64,000 bases of DNA from Bdellovibrio sp. GTDB lineage: Bacteria > Bdellovibrionota > Bdellovibrionia > Bdellovibrionales > Bdellovibrionaceae. Made by a program: the position numbers and the translations under genes. The DNA lies in the NCBI GenBank assembly GCA_025359945.1, contig JANYDD010000059.1, forward strand, positions 1 through 64,000. Direction: 5' to 3'. Below, piece by piece: positions 26,819-35,334 of this stretch. A model generated the notes under the pieces. It was not told where the DNA came from and searched no databases. It saw nothing but the letters and a program-made list of their open reading frames with translations. Position 1 is the stretch's first letter. Each line of letters starts with the position of its first letter.

Positions 26819-27446
26819 TTTTTGAAAACCTCACTTTTTTGGCCGTGGCCAGTTTGTCTTCAGCGGACCTGTAACCACAAGCCACTGCTGCAACTGTTTG
26901 ATACGCAGAATCCGTTAACTTTAAAATTTCATCGTACTTTTTGGGATCAAGTCCTTCTAGCGGACAAGTGTCGACATTGATCAATGCCGCGGCGTTCATA
27001 AGATTCCCCATGGCGATATAAGTTTGCCTTTGCGCCCACCAGCTAATCACTTCGCTGCGCGGGCCTTGGACCACGTCTTGCACCATCACATCTTGATAAC
27101 CCTTCAAAGATTCTGCGGGAACACCGCGCACCTCCGCGATCGACTGGACGAAGTGCTTCACATAGTCTTCGGAGACTTTTTTCAACGTGGCTAGTACGAC
27201 AAAGTGTGATGCATCCGTCACTTGCGTCTGGTTCCAAGACGCTTCTCGAAGCTTTTTACGAACGTCCTGGCTTTCGATGACCAGAAAGTTCCATGGTTGC
27301 AATCCATACGAAGACGGCGACAAACGCAAAGACTCTTCTAAAAAAGCCCACTCCCCAGAGGAGATTTTTTTCTGTGAATCAAATTTTTTAACCGCGTATC
27401 GCCAATTAAGATGTTCTAGAATTTTTTCTTTATTAAAGGGTTCCAT
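26793..27446 (-). CDS. NAD(P)H-dependent nitroreductase
   Basis: 217 residues, flavin-dependent nitroreductase/oxidoreductase family (NfsB/YdjA-like). Seen: LNWRYAVKKFD near the start, the FMN-contact LRLSPSSYGLQPWNFLVIES, and C-terminal AYQTVAAVACGYRSAEDKLATAKKVRF. It probably reduces nitro compounds or quinones using FMN. The substrate is unknown. It lies between cmk and the small secreted protein in the minus-strand run. Confidence 0.9.
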   Translation of the reverse strand: MEPFNKEKILEHLNWRYAVKKFDSQKKISSGEWAFLEESLRLSPSSYGLQPWNFLVIESQDVRKKLREASWNQTQVTDASHFVVLATLKKVSEDYVKHFVQSIAEVRGVPAESLKGYQDVMVQDVVQGPRSEVISWWAQRQTYIAMGNLMNAAALINVDTCPLEGLDPKKYDEILKLTDSAYQTVAAVACGYRSAEDKLATAKKVRFSKNEIFKYYK

Positions 27447-27539
27447 TACTTATCAGCTCCATTCTTCGTTCTCCACTGTTTTAAAATACTTTCTCAAACA
27501 TTTCGATGCTCAACAACTATGAGCGCTTAAAAAATTTTG

Positions 27540-28214
27540 TCAATGACCGACGATTCCAAGCTTTGAGCTAATGTGCTCGGAAAGTCTTTTAATCACCTGC
27601 TCGAAAGTCAGCGCCGATGTATCCACGACTAAGGCGTGTTCTGGAATTTGCAAAGGTGCCGCTTTTCTTTGCGTATCTGCTTGGTCGCGCTGGGCTTGAA
27701 CCTCTTGCATTTTTTTTTCGTCGACGCCTAACTCAAGAGCGCGTCGTTGCGCACGGTCTTCTTGCCTAGCGGTAAGATAAATTTTAACCAGGGCCTGGGG
27801 AAAAATGACGGTCCCGCAGTCACGACCTTCGGCGATCAACCCGGAAACCCCTTTCAAGCAATCGCGTTGGGGTTGCAGGAGCGCGTGCCTGACCTTGGAA
27901 TACTGAGAAACTTTACTTGCGGCCAAACCAACTTGGGTCGCCCCTAGAGAATTAGTAAAGTCTTTTTCGCGATAGAAAAAAAGGGTTTGTTCCGAGGCCA
28001 TTTTGACTTGCCAAATTGGAGATAACGCTAAATCAACCAAAGGATCCTCGCTATTTAAATCGAGACCCTCCTTCAACGCTACGAGAGAAAGTCCTCGATA
28101 GAACGTGCCTGTTGAAACCCAAGACCATGAAAAATGGTTTGCCAAAGCCCGGCTGACCGAAGTTTTTCCCGATGCCGCTGGACCATCGATCGTGACCAAA
28201 TATTTCGCAGTCAT
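27540..28214 (-). CDS. cmk: Cytidylate kinase
   Basis: 224 residues. The P-loop GPAASGKTSVSRAL begins at about residue 10, and ISGLIAEGRDCGTVIFP and LTARQEDRAQRRALELG match the CMP-binding and LID regions. It phosphorylates CMP and dCMP. It overlaps the hisC-like gene by four bases (ATGA); the order hisC-cmk-rpsA is a common bacterial arrangement, here with a nitroreductase and a small gene inserted. Confidence 0.95.
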   Translation of the reverse strand: MTAKYLVTIDGPAASGKTSVSRALANHFSWSWVSTGTFYRGLSLVALKEGLDLNSEDPLVDLALSPIWQVKMASEQTLFFYREKDFTNSLGATQVGLAASKVSQYSKVRHALLQPQRDCLKGVSGLIAEGRDCGTVIFPQALVKIYLTARQEDRAQRRALELGVDEKKMQEVQAQRDQADTQRKAAPLQIPEHALVVDTSALTFEQVIKRLSEHISSKLGIVGH

Positions 28215-29383
28215 CTAGGGGATCCGCCAGATATTCCTAGCTGACTAAAAACTTGCTGCAGACCCTGAATGGCCAGCTGGTTTTCTGCAGGCAACCCTAT
28301 CGAAAACCGCATATGTCTTGGCAGTCCATAGTTTTGTACGGGACGTAAAATAATCCCTTTTTGCAAAAGCAAAGGATGGATTTTCATTGATTCGACGGGA
28401 GTTTCAAACAAAACAAAATTTCCTTGCGACGGAGTTACATTTAGACCCATTTCAGTTAATTTCTGGGTCACGAATTGAAGTCCCTGATCATTGATCGTCT
28501 TTGATTTTTTTAGAAACTCGTGGTCGTCCAAAGTCGCTAAGGCCACTTCTTGGGCCAAAAAATTAATGTTAAATGGGTTTCGAACACGGTGGAAATAATT
28601 TAAAATATCGGGATGGGCGACCATCGCGCCCAAACGAAATCCGCCCATTCCATAAATTTTCGAAAACGTGCGTAAAACCACGACTTGTGGAAAATCGGAC
28701 ATATATTTGATGGCGCTTTCGTAATCCGATGAATTCACATAGTCGTGATAGGCTTCGTCGAAAACAAAAAGCAAATTTGGTACCGACGCATATTTTTCTA
28801 AAAAAACGCGTACTTCTTTTTTTCGTAAGGCCACCCCGGTTGGATTATTGGGGTTGGGTAAAAAAACGATCCGAACAGTTTTCAAATTTTTATCCAGCAA
28901 ATCCGCTAGCTGATTCCAATCGACTTCGAACCCCGCTTTAGCAAAAGATTCTGGGGAAGAAGGCTCTAAAACCGATACCCGGGCCGCCTGCGCACAAACC
29001 CGATACGCCACAAAGGCAACGGGCGTCGTCAAAATGGCCTCATTCGGCTCGCAAAAAATTCGAACTATCAAATCAATCAATTCGTTTGAGCCATTTCCGA
29101 AAGCCAAGTTCTCAGGCGCTACTCCCCAAATCGGCGCTAGTTTTTTAGCCAGCTGTAAACACGAGGGATCCGGATAGCGATGGGCTTCTGATAATTTATC
29201 GCTGATCATTTTGCTCGCCAGGGGACTCATCCCCAGTGGATTTTCGTTGCTGGCCAGTTTCGTGACCTGGGATAGACTAAATTCCCGCTTGGTTTCACCA
29301 ATGGGTTTACCTGGTTGGTAGGGAATTAAATTCTTAATAGAAGCTGAAACTTTAAAATGAAGAGCCTTTGGATTTTCGGTCAT
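28211..29383 (-). CDS. hisC: HisC-like histidinol-phosphate / aromatic aminotransferase
   Basis: 390 residues from the ATG at 29383. PLP fold type I class II aminotransferase: LASNENPLGMSP, FGNGSNELIDLI, NPNNPTG, and the PLP-lysine region LRTFSKIYGMGGFRLG. No other his genes are nearby, and the position before cmk-rpsA is where hisC/aromatic aminotransferases sit in the tyrA-aroA-cmk cluster, so it may make tyrosine/phenylalanine instead of histidine. The longer frame to 29566 would overlap the divergent gene and is rejected. Confidence 0.88.
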   Translation of the reverse strand: MTENPKALHFKVSASIKNLIPYQPGKPIGETKREFSLSQVTKLASNENPLGMSPLASKMISDKLSEAHRYPDPSCLQLAKKLAPIWGVAPENLAFGNGSNELIDLIVRIFCEPNEAILTTPVAFVAYRVCAQAARVSVLEPSSPESFAKAGFEVDWNQLADLLDKNLKTVRIVFLPNPNNPTGVALRKKEVRVFLEKYASVPNLLFVFDEAYHDYVNSSDYESAIKYMSDFPQVVVLRTFSKIYGMGGFRLGAMVAHPDILNYFHRVRNPFNINFLAQEVALATLDDHEFLKKSKTINDQGLQFVTQKLTEMGLNVTPSQGNFVLFETPVESMKIHPLLLQKGIILRPVQNYGLPRHMRFSIGLPAENQLAIQGLQQVFSQLGISGGSPR

Positions 29384-29492
29384 ATTTATTTGAATCGGGT
29401 TTTCACATTCCTTTGTCCAGACATGAGTCTTTGAGTCAAACATCGATTTTAACAGATTGATTAAATCTTCGAAACTGAATAGTTTATTTCCG

Positions 29493-30989
29493 ATGTCTAT
29501 AGTTGTGGGCCTGCAGATCGGCCATTCTTTTTTTGAAATCATCGCTCGACTGCAATCCGAGACCAAAAAAACTAAAAGCCCGCCCTTTATTTTTTTTCAA
29601 AGATTTTATTTGTCCCAAACAAATTTGGAAACGGGCCTGAAAAAAAGTTTTCAAATCTTAGCAGAGCTTCACCCACAAATTGCGGTTTCAGAACTGCGTG
29701 CGTCGTCTTACTTGTTCGAAAAAATTTTCGAAACTAGGCTTGGCGGATCAGTAGCCCAATTGGTGACCGAGGGCTTTCAGGATTGGCTAAGATTACGCCA
29801 GCCCGTACAGCAGTCCTATTACGACACGATGGCATCCCGCTTCGAAGCCTTGGGGTCACAGGAAAATATTTACCCGATCAAAGAAAGAATTTCGGCCGGT
29901 GGGAAAGTTTTAGAAGCTTTGGACAAAACTCAGATTTTAGATTTAGTGCCCTTGCTGAAAGACAAAAAGATCGAAAAAGTTTGTTTGAATTTTTTATTTT
30001 CAAATCTTAATTCCGATCATCTCCTGCGGGCTAAAGACATTTTAGAAACCGCCGGATTTCAGGTTTTTATGACGGCCCCCCGTTCGCAGCAGGACCCGCG
30101 CGAAGATGAAGCACCCCAGTGGCGAAAAAATGTTTTAAATGCGTGCTTGTCCGGAAGTTTTCAAGAGCAAAAAGCGGAGATTTTAAAGGGCTGCGAGGGC
30201 TACCTTCAACCCGATCAAGTTTTTTATTTTGACGGAACTCGCCCGCAAGTCGTTGGCTCGCCATCGATCAGTTTGGCAGATTCTTTATTTGCATCAACGT
30301 CGCTTTTAAACCAGTTCTATTCCGATCAAAGCGAAGTCTTGTTTTTGGGTTTGGAAAAATGGTTTATCAGCCGTCCAAAAAATTTATTGCCTCAGTGGAA
30401 TTCCATTTGGGGCGCCATGGAAGGTCCAGTCCCCGAAACCCGCCAATTGGAATTGCAGCCCACTGTCTTGCTTAGAAAATCTCCCTTAGGAGAGCTGACT
30501 TTCTCGGGCGATAAATCAGGTTTTGAACCCGGTCCCATGATTTTTGGAAAATCACTTCGGCCTACCTTGATTGATTTGATCGTGCAGCACAAGGGGTTGG
30601 ATTTTTTAAAAACCTGGTCGCCGGCGGCGGGCCTTGGGCGTTTTGAAAATACACTTTTGTCCTACGCCAAAGAGATCCCCGATTTACGAAAAAAAAATAT
30701 TTCTGAAATAAAGACCGAACTCTACGAGCATTTTTTAGATCTTTTGAGTTTTGAAATTGCGCTAAAAATCTCAAAGGAGGAAAAAGATGCCGGTAAGAAA
30801 ATCATGCTGACCGGAGTTTTCGCCCCCGTTTTGATCCACGATATTCAGAAACGATTTCAACAAACCAACTCTGCCGCAGTTCAGTTTGTCCTGTGCAAAA
30901 ACTCGCAAGAAATTTCGGCACTAACTCATGTGATGGCTCATGTGATGACCCATGTCCTCGGTCAGCCTACGGAGACCTCCATTGGATAA
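29493..30989 (+). CDS. Degenerate hydantoinase A / N-methylhydantoinase-like protein
   Basis: 498 residues from the ATG at 29493, against ~650-700 for HyuA. The N-terminus (VVGLQIGHSFFEII) occupies the place of the ASKHA phosphate-binding loop but lacks the DxGGTxxD residues. The C-terminal part (FEPGPMIFGKSLRPTLIDLIVQHKG, FEIALKISKEEK) keeps the HyuA outline. Assignment rests partly on the overlapping HyuB-like gene downstream. It could be an ATP-independent or inactive partner. Confidence 0.6.
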   Translation: MSIVVGLQIGHSFFEIIARLQSETKKTKSPPFIFFQRFYLSQTNLETGLKKSFQILAELHPQIAVSELRASSYLFEKIFETRLGGSVAQLVTEGFQDWLRLRQPVQQSYYDTMASRFEALGSQENIYPIKERISAGGKVLEALDKTQILDLVPLLKDKKIEKVCLNFLFSNLNSDHLLRAKDILETAGFQVFMTAPRSQQDPREDEAPQWRKNVLNACLSGSFQEQKAEILKGCEGYLQPDQVFYFDGTRPQVVGSPSISLADSLFASTSLLNQFYSDQSEVLFLGLEKWFISRPKNLLPQWNSIWGAMEGPVPETRQLELQPTVLLRKSPLGELTFSGDKSGFEPGPMIFGKSLRPTLIDLIVQHKGLDFLKTWSPAAGLGRFENTLLSYAKEIPDLRKKNISEIKTELYEHFLDLLSFEIALKISKEEKDAGKKIMLTGVFAPVLIHDIQKRFQQTNSAAVQFVLCKNSQEISALTHVMAHVMTHVLGQPTETSIG

Positions 30990-32424
30990 TCCACTTTCTA
31001 CCCTGCACCGGCTTTGCAAAGAGCTTGTAAATGATTTTGACGCTGCAAGTTTAGTCACCGACGAAGGTGAGACTCTGCATATCAAGTACGAAACCCTGGG
31101 CGATATCGGAACCTTGTCGTCGGCAGCCCAGACAGTTTTGAAATATTACCCTTTAAAGATAGACGAATTTGTTTTGCTGAACGATCCCTACAGTGGTGGA
31201 ACTCTTTTATCTTCGATCACGTTGGTGACTCCACTTTATGAACACCCCGTCACTTATTCGCGGATTTTTTTGGTGGCCAGAAGCGGGTTTCGGCCCAGGA
31301 TTTCGCTAGCGCATAGCCTTGAGGAAGAAGGTCTTCGGATTCCTCCCACGCCGATTGCACAGCACAATATTTTAAATGAAACCATCATGGAAGCTATCCT
31401 TCAGCACCCTCAATGCCCTGAAAACTTTGAAACTAAAGTTCGCGGGCTGTTGCAAAAAATGCTCGAGAAAAAATCTAATTTAGATCGCATTTCGGGTTCG
31501 GTTCAAAAGTTGTTTTCGAAAAGCGTGTTGAATCGTTGGTTTATGGCCTCAAAAGACACCTTTCAAAATGTACTGGCGGAACTTCCCAGCGGAGATATTA
31601 AAGTCGAAAATAAACTCGAGACCGGAGAAATCTTACGCCTAAAGCTTGAGGTCAGTCCTGACAAATTAAGTTTTGATTTTTCCAATACCTCGACATCCAA
31701 AAAAGTTTGCCTGACCGATGCGGCGACTTTTGGCGCTTGTGTGGGAGCCGTTTGCGCATTTCTTCGCGAGCCTTTTTTTATGAACTCGGGATCCATTTCT
31801 TTGTTCGGGGTTGAAACGCCCTTGGGTTCGATGCTGAATGCAAAATATCCATTGCCTACGTTCCGCGGAATGACTGAAGGGGTCGTACGAGTGGCCGGCC
31901 TGGTCTTGCGAGCTTTGTCCGAATTAAGCCCCAAAAGAGCAATGAGTTTTTCTTCGCAAAATCCGGTGCAGCTGCAGTTTCAATTTGGCCCGCAGAAACA
32001 TTTTTACGAATCTTTGCCTGGTGGGATCTCGGCAAATATCCAAAAAACCGGTGCCGAAGCCCTGCACTTTTGGACGCGCAACCAGCTTCGTTCATCGGTG
32101 CAAGAAATCGAAGTCCGATTTCCTTTGCGCATTTTACACGTTGGCGCGCGAAAAAATTCAGGCGGAGCCGGGCAATTTCGCGGTGGCGATGGCCTGATTA
32201 AAAAATACCAAATTCTTGAAGACGCCGAATTCCATTGGATAGCAGAACTGCGCAGAGAATCTGGGGCGAACTGTGGCCAACCCACGGAAATTAAGATTCA
32301 AAAACTGAAAGGTGATTTACAAACGATTAAAAACACTGAAGGTCACTTAAAACTAAGTGCTGGTGATGAAGTTCACGTGCATACGGCCGGTGGGCCCGGA
32401 ATCAGCCCAACGACACGTGAATAA
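30982..32424 (+). CDS. Hydantoinase B / oxoprolinase-like protein
   Basis: 480 residues from a TTG at 30982 preceded by GGAG (30971-30974); an ATG at 30952 in frame is the alternative. Family features: VLLNDPYSGGTLLSS (HyuB NDPxxGG), LPTFRGMTEGVVRVA, RKNSGGAGQFRGGDGL, and the C-terminal AGDEVHVHTAGGPG. With its HyuA-like neighbour it would hydrolyse 5-oxoproline, hydantoin or a related cyclic amide, but the degenerate partner leaves activity doubtful. Confidence 0.8.
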   Translation: MDNPLSTLHRLCKELVNDFDAASLVTDEGETLHIKYETLGDIGTLSSAAQTVLKYYPLKIDEFVLLNDPYSGGTLLSSITLVTPLYEHPVTYSRIFLVARSGFRPRISLAHSLEEEGLRIPPTPIAQHNILNETIMEAILQHPQCPENFETKVRGLLQKMLEKKSNLDRISGSVQKLFSKSVLNRWFMASKDTFQNVLAELPSGDIKVENKLETGEILRLKLEVSPDKLSFDFSNTSTSKKVCLTDAATFGACVGAVCAFLREPFFMNSGSISLFGVETPLGSMLNAKYPLPTFRGMTEGVVRVAGLVLRALSELSPKRAMSFSSQNPVQLQFQFGPQKHFYESLPGGISANIQKTGAEALHFWTRNQLRSSVQEIEVRFPLRILHVGARKNSGGAGQFRGGDGLIKKYQILEDAEFHWIAELRRESGANCGQPTEIKIQKLKGDLQTIKNTEGHLKLSAGDEVHVHTAGGPGISPTTRE

Positions 32425-32429
32425 TTCAA

Positions 32430-33644
32430 CTACAAAATTTTATTCACGTGTTTGCTAAGAGTTTCGCAAATCGCCTGAACGTGGTCTTGATTGCGGGTTT
32501 CTAAAACAAAATTAATTTGGGTTTCGCGCAAAAAGAGGCCCTTGGAAACTCGGTCGTGGTGAACTTGCAAGATATTTGCTTTTTCCTGCGCCAAGATTTG
32601 AGTCAATCGACTTAAATTTCCCGGAAGATCATCAACCACTACAGAAAGCTCGGCCAGTCGGCCTTTTTTAATTTGGCCTCGGTCGATAATTCTTGCCATC
32701 ATATTTAAATCAATATTTCCGCCGCACAAAAGCACGCAAGTTTCGGGACCCAGATCTATTTTTCGATTCAAAACCGCAGCGAGGCCAGCGGCGCCCGAAC
32801 CTTCGACCACGGATTTGGCACGCTCTAAAAGCAGAAAAATGGCCTCGGAAATTTCATCGTCGTTGACGGTCACGATGTCGTCCACATATTTGCAGATAAA
32901 CTGATCGTAGATTCTTTGGCTGGGCTTTTTAATGGCAATACCATCAGCAATTGTGGTGATTTTTTTTGGCATTTCAATTTGGTTAAGCTGACGTTTGTGG
33001 TGGGCCATCTGATACATGCCACACGCCTGATTGGATTGAACTCCGATGATGCGTATGGAGGGTTTTAGATGCTTGGCCGCCACTGCAATCCCGGTGATCA
33101 GTCCCCCTCCGCCGATGGGCACGACGATCGAATCTAGGCTTGAAATTTTCTCTAGGATTTCTAGAGCTATAGTTCCCTGCCCGGCCATAACCAAAGGGTC
33201 GTCGTAAGGGTGAATAAAGGTCAGGTTTTTTTCTTTTTCGATTTTTTGGGCGTGCTCGAAACATTCGTCGTAAACCTCGCCAAATAAAACGACTTCAGCG
33301 CCATACCCCACGGTGGCTTCGACTTTAATCAGTGGGGCGTGAACCGGCATCACAATGGTGGACTGGATTTTGTAAATTCTAGCGCTTAGGGCAACACCTT
33401 GCGCATGATTTCCAGCACTACTGGCAATGACGCCGCGGGATTTTTGATCCGGCGTTAGTGATGCCATTTTATTTAAAGCGCCGCGAAATTTGAAACTGCC
33501 GGTGAACTGCTGATTTTCAAATTTCAAATAGACTTTTCGCCCGACAAGATCAGAAATGGAGTGGCTAAGATCTAGTTCGGTGGAACGAATGTGTGGAGCT
33601 ATGATTTTTCGCGCGTTCAGGATGTCTTGAAATTCTAATTTCAT
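32430..33644 (-). CDS. Threonine ammonia-lyase with ACT-like domain
   Basis: 404 residues from the ATG at 33644. PLP-dependent serine/threonine dehydratase (TdcB/IlvA family): PLP lysine in GSFKFRGALNKM, SSAGNHAQGVA, GGGGLITGIAVAAK, LLCGGNIDLN. The C-terminal ~75 residues (LAELSVVVDDLPGNLSRLTQIL) form an ACT-like regulatory module. It converts threonine to 2-oxobutanoate and ammonia, for isoleucine synthesis or catabolism. Convergent with the HyuB-like gene, with five bases between stops. Confidence 0.92.
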   Translation of the reverse strand: MKLEFQDILNARKIIAPHIRSTELDLSHSISDLVGRKVYLKFENQQFTGSFKFRGALNKMASLTPDQKSRGVIASSAGNHAQGVALSARIYKIQSTIVMPVHAPLIKVEATVGYGAEVVLFGEVYDECFEHAQKIEKEKNLTFIHPYDDPLVMAGQGTIALEILEKISSLDSIVVPIGGGGLITGIAVAAKHLKPSIRIIGVQSNQACGMYQMAHHKRQLNQIEMPKKITTIADGIAIKKPSQRIYDQFICKYVDDIVTVNDDEISEAIFLLLERAKSVVEGSGAAGLAAVLNRKIDLGPETCVLLCGGNIDLNMMARIIDRGQIKKGRLAELSVVVDDLPGNLSRLTQILAQEKANILQVHHDRVSKGLFLRETQINFVLETRNQDHVQAICETLSKHVNKIL

Positions 33645-33686
33645 CTTTCGATGATGAATTAAAATTGAAAGTTCTGGCAAGTCAAT

Positions 33687-33962
33687 TTAGCTCTCGTCCC
33701 AATAGAAACTCAAACCCAAGATCGGGCGCGGGTGATCGAAAACCGGAACCGAAAAATAAGGTTCATTGGCTTCAACAAACGGAATTTTCTTCTCATCGTA
33801 GAAAAAGAAATCAGCAAAGTGCTTTTTGCAGTGGCTGCAACGTTCGCACGGTTGACTAGATTCAGATTCATTCAGTGTCCCACAGACATGACACCGACGA
33901 TAATGTTTAAAGTTACGTCGGCTCATATATCTATGGTAAGGGCATTGAGCGCAAAAAACCAT
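33687..33962 (-). CDS. Small Cys-rich putative zinc-binding protein (91 aa)
   Basis: CxxC pairs C24/C27 (CHVCG) and C39/C42/C45 (CERCSHCKKHF), preceded by C4/C7, suggest one or two zinc sites. The C-terminal half (PYFSVPVFDHPRPILGLSFYW) is aromatic-rich. No known family is recognised. The start may instead be the internal ATG at 33926 (MSRRNFKHYRRCHVCG). Neither has a strong ribosome site. Confidence 0.6.
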   Translation of the reverse strand: MVFCAQCPYHRYMSRRNFKHYRRCHVCGTLNESESSQPCERCSHCKKHFADFFFYDEKKIPFVEANEPYFSVPVFDHPRPILGLSFYWDES

Positions 33963-34069
33963 TGTGACAGAAAGGGCACTCAGCCCGCGTCAAGTCTGCT
34001 GATTTGCAGCGATTCTCAATATGAAAAACATGTTCGCAGCTGTCTAAGACTGAGTCGCCGAACTTTTAG

Positions 34070-34108
34070 GCATGTGAGTTTTTTCTCCACTTCTTGTGGC
34101 GTGTACTA
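34070..34108 (+). repeat. Direct repeat, copy 1
   Basis: 39 bases beginning GCATGTGAGTTTTTTCTCCA and containing CCAC-TTCTT-GTGG, a small hairpin. It matches copy 2 at 33 of 39 positions without gaps. Confidence 0.6.
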
Positions 34109-34345
34109 GATTGATCATTTCAATCTGAAGATCGCTCGGGATCCCTAAGCTCAAATGACCACTGAGTCTGTAGGATCGTAGCGGCAATATGCCTTCGAGA
34201 ACCGCTCAAATCAACTGCAACCTTTTAAACAGTTGCATAACACTTACAGACCACGGCTTCAAGTTAGGGGACCTGTCCATAAAACGAACAATTCGAAATA
34301 TCTTACTTTCGGAGAGCTAAGAAGAAATTTGGATGACCGAATTCT

Positions 34346-34384
34346 GCATGTGATTTTTTTCTCCACATCTAGTGCAGTGTCCTA
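34346..34384 (+). repeat. Direct repeat, copy 2
   Basis: 39 bases beginning GCATGTGATTTTTTTCTCCA, 276 bases downstream of copy 1 and only 13 bases before the tatD start, so it may lie in the tatD leader. The hairpin of copy 1 is weakened to CAC-ATCTA-GTG. Confidence 0.6.
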
Positions 34385-34397
34385 TAACTTAAGCTTT

Positions 34398-35192
34398 ATG
34401 CCGTCGGAAAATTCGAAATTAAAATGGATCGATATTCACACTCATTTGGATGGACTTGAGCAATCCCCTGCCGACGCTTTGGCTTTAGCTCAAGGCGCCG
34501 GCGTCGAAAGGCTGGTGACCATTGGGACCGAGGAAAAAGATTTGCCCGTTGTTTTGGGCCTAAGCCAACAATTTGCGCCGCATGTTTTCTGTACGCTGGG
34601 AATTCACCCACATTATGGCAAGACTTGGAGTGAATCGACCAGGCAATTTTTGCGGACCCATCTTTCTAACCCGCGGGTGATTGCCGTCGGAGAAATCGGC
34701 TTGGATTATTTTTATAAAAATTCGGAAAGCACTGATCAGAAAGAAACTTTTCGCCATCAGATGCAGATCGCCCAAGAATTTGGACTGCCCGTTGAAATCC
34801 ATACGCGCGATGCCGAAGCCGACACTTTTGAAATCTTGAATGAGTTTAAATCAAAAGTATTTGGTGTGATCCATTGTTTTACCTCGTCGGCTGATTTGGC
34901 CAAAAAGTGTTTGGACTTGGGATATGATATTTCTTTCAGCGGTATTGTGACTTTTAAAAATGCCAATGACCTTCGACAAGTTTGCCAGGATTTGGTGCCG
35001 CTGGATCGCCTGCATATTGAAACTGATTCGCCTTTTTTAAGCCCTGTTCCTGTGCGTGGTAAAAAAAATACTCCGGCTCACATCGTTCATACAGCACAGT
35101 TTGTTGCGGACTTAAAGAAAATCACTTTGGCCCAACTTTCTGAGCAAACTCGAAAAAATGCCGATCGACTTTTTCCGAAATTGACAGCCTAA
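34398..35192 (+). CDS. tatD: TatD-family metal-dependent hydrolase
   Basis: 264 residues from the ATG at 34398, which gives the family N-terminus KWIDIHTHLD with the metal ligands H14 and H16. Also present: GIHPHYG, GEIGLDYFY, EIHTRDAEADTFEIL, GVIHCFT, and ETDSPFLSP. TatD proteins are deoxyribonucleases or esterases acting in the cytoplasm. The frame is open upstream to 34233, but that part is not TatD-like. Confidence 0.93.
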   Translation: MPSENSKLKWIDIHTHLDGLEQSPADALALAQGAGVERLVTIGTEEKDLPVVLGLSQQFAPHVFCTLGIHPHYGKTWSESTRQFLRTHLSNPRVIAVGEIGLDYFYKNSESTDQKETFRHQMQIAQEFGLPVEIHTRDAEADTFEILNEFKSKVFGVIHCFTSSADLAKKCLDLGYDISFSGIVTFKNANDLRQVCQDLVPLDRLHIETDSPFLSPVPVRGKKNTPAHIVHTAQFVADLKKITLAQLSEQTRKNADRLFPKLTA

Positions 35193-35275
35193 AATTTTAT
35201 ATTTGGTGAGGACAAGAATTTTCTTTTGGGCATGACCATCCCTTTTTTCTGAAGTCGCCGCACCTGCTAGTTAAG

Positions 35276-35289
35276 GGCAAGAACTTGCC
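35276..35289. promoter_or_regulatory. Inverted repeat upstream of the gap operon
   Basis: GGCAAG-AA-CTTGCC, a perfect 6-bp dyad 45 bases before the gap start, in the likely promoter region of the glycolytic operon. A possible operator for a sugar- or energy-sensing regulator; this is inference from position alone. Confidence 0.35.
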
Positions 35290-35334
35290 AAGAACTTTTA
35301 ACGATGCCAAAACCAAATCTTTAAGGAGTTGTAA

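Larger units (their letters stand above)
33963..34397. other. Gene-free interval with two diverged copies of a ~39-bp direct repeat
   Basis: The longest gene-free stretch in the window (435 bp), between the Cys-rich mini-protein gene and tatD. It holds two direct repeats, 34070-34108 and 34346-34384, both starting GCATGTGA, continuing through a T run and CTCCAC, and ending CTA; 33 of 39 bases match. Short dyads are also visible (GATTGA-N5-TCAATC near 34110; CAACTG...CAGTTG near 34213-34236). No convincing ORF, tRNA or terminator is seen. Confidence 0.5.

Noticed and set aside
29384-29566. Longer hisC-like start
   Set aside because: It would overlap the divergent HyuA-like gene and adds residues not found in the family; the ATG at 29383 is preferred.
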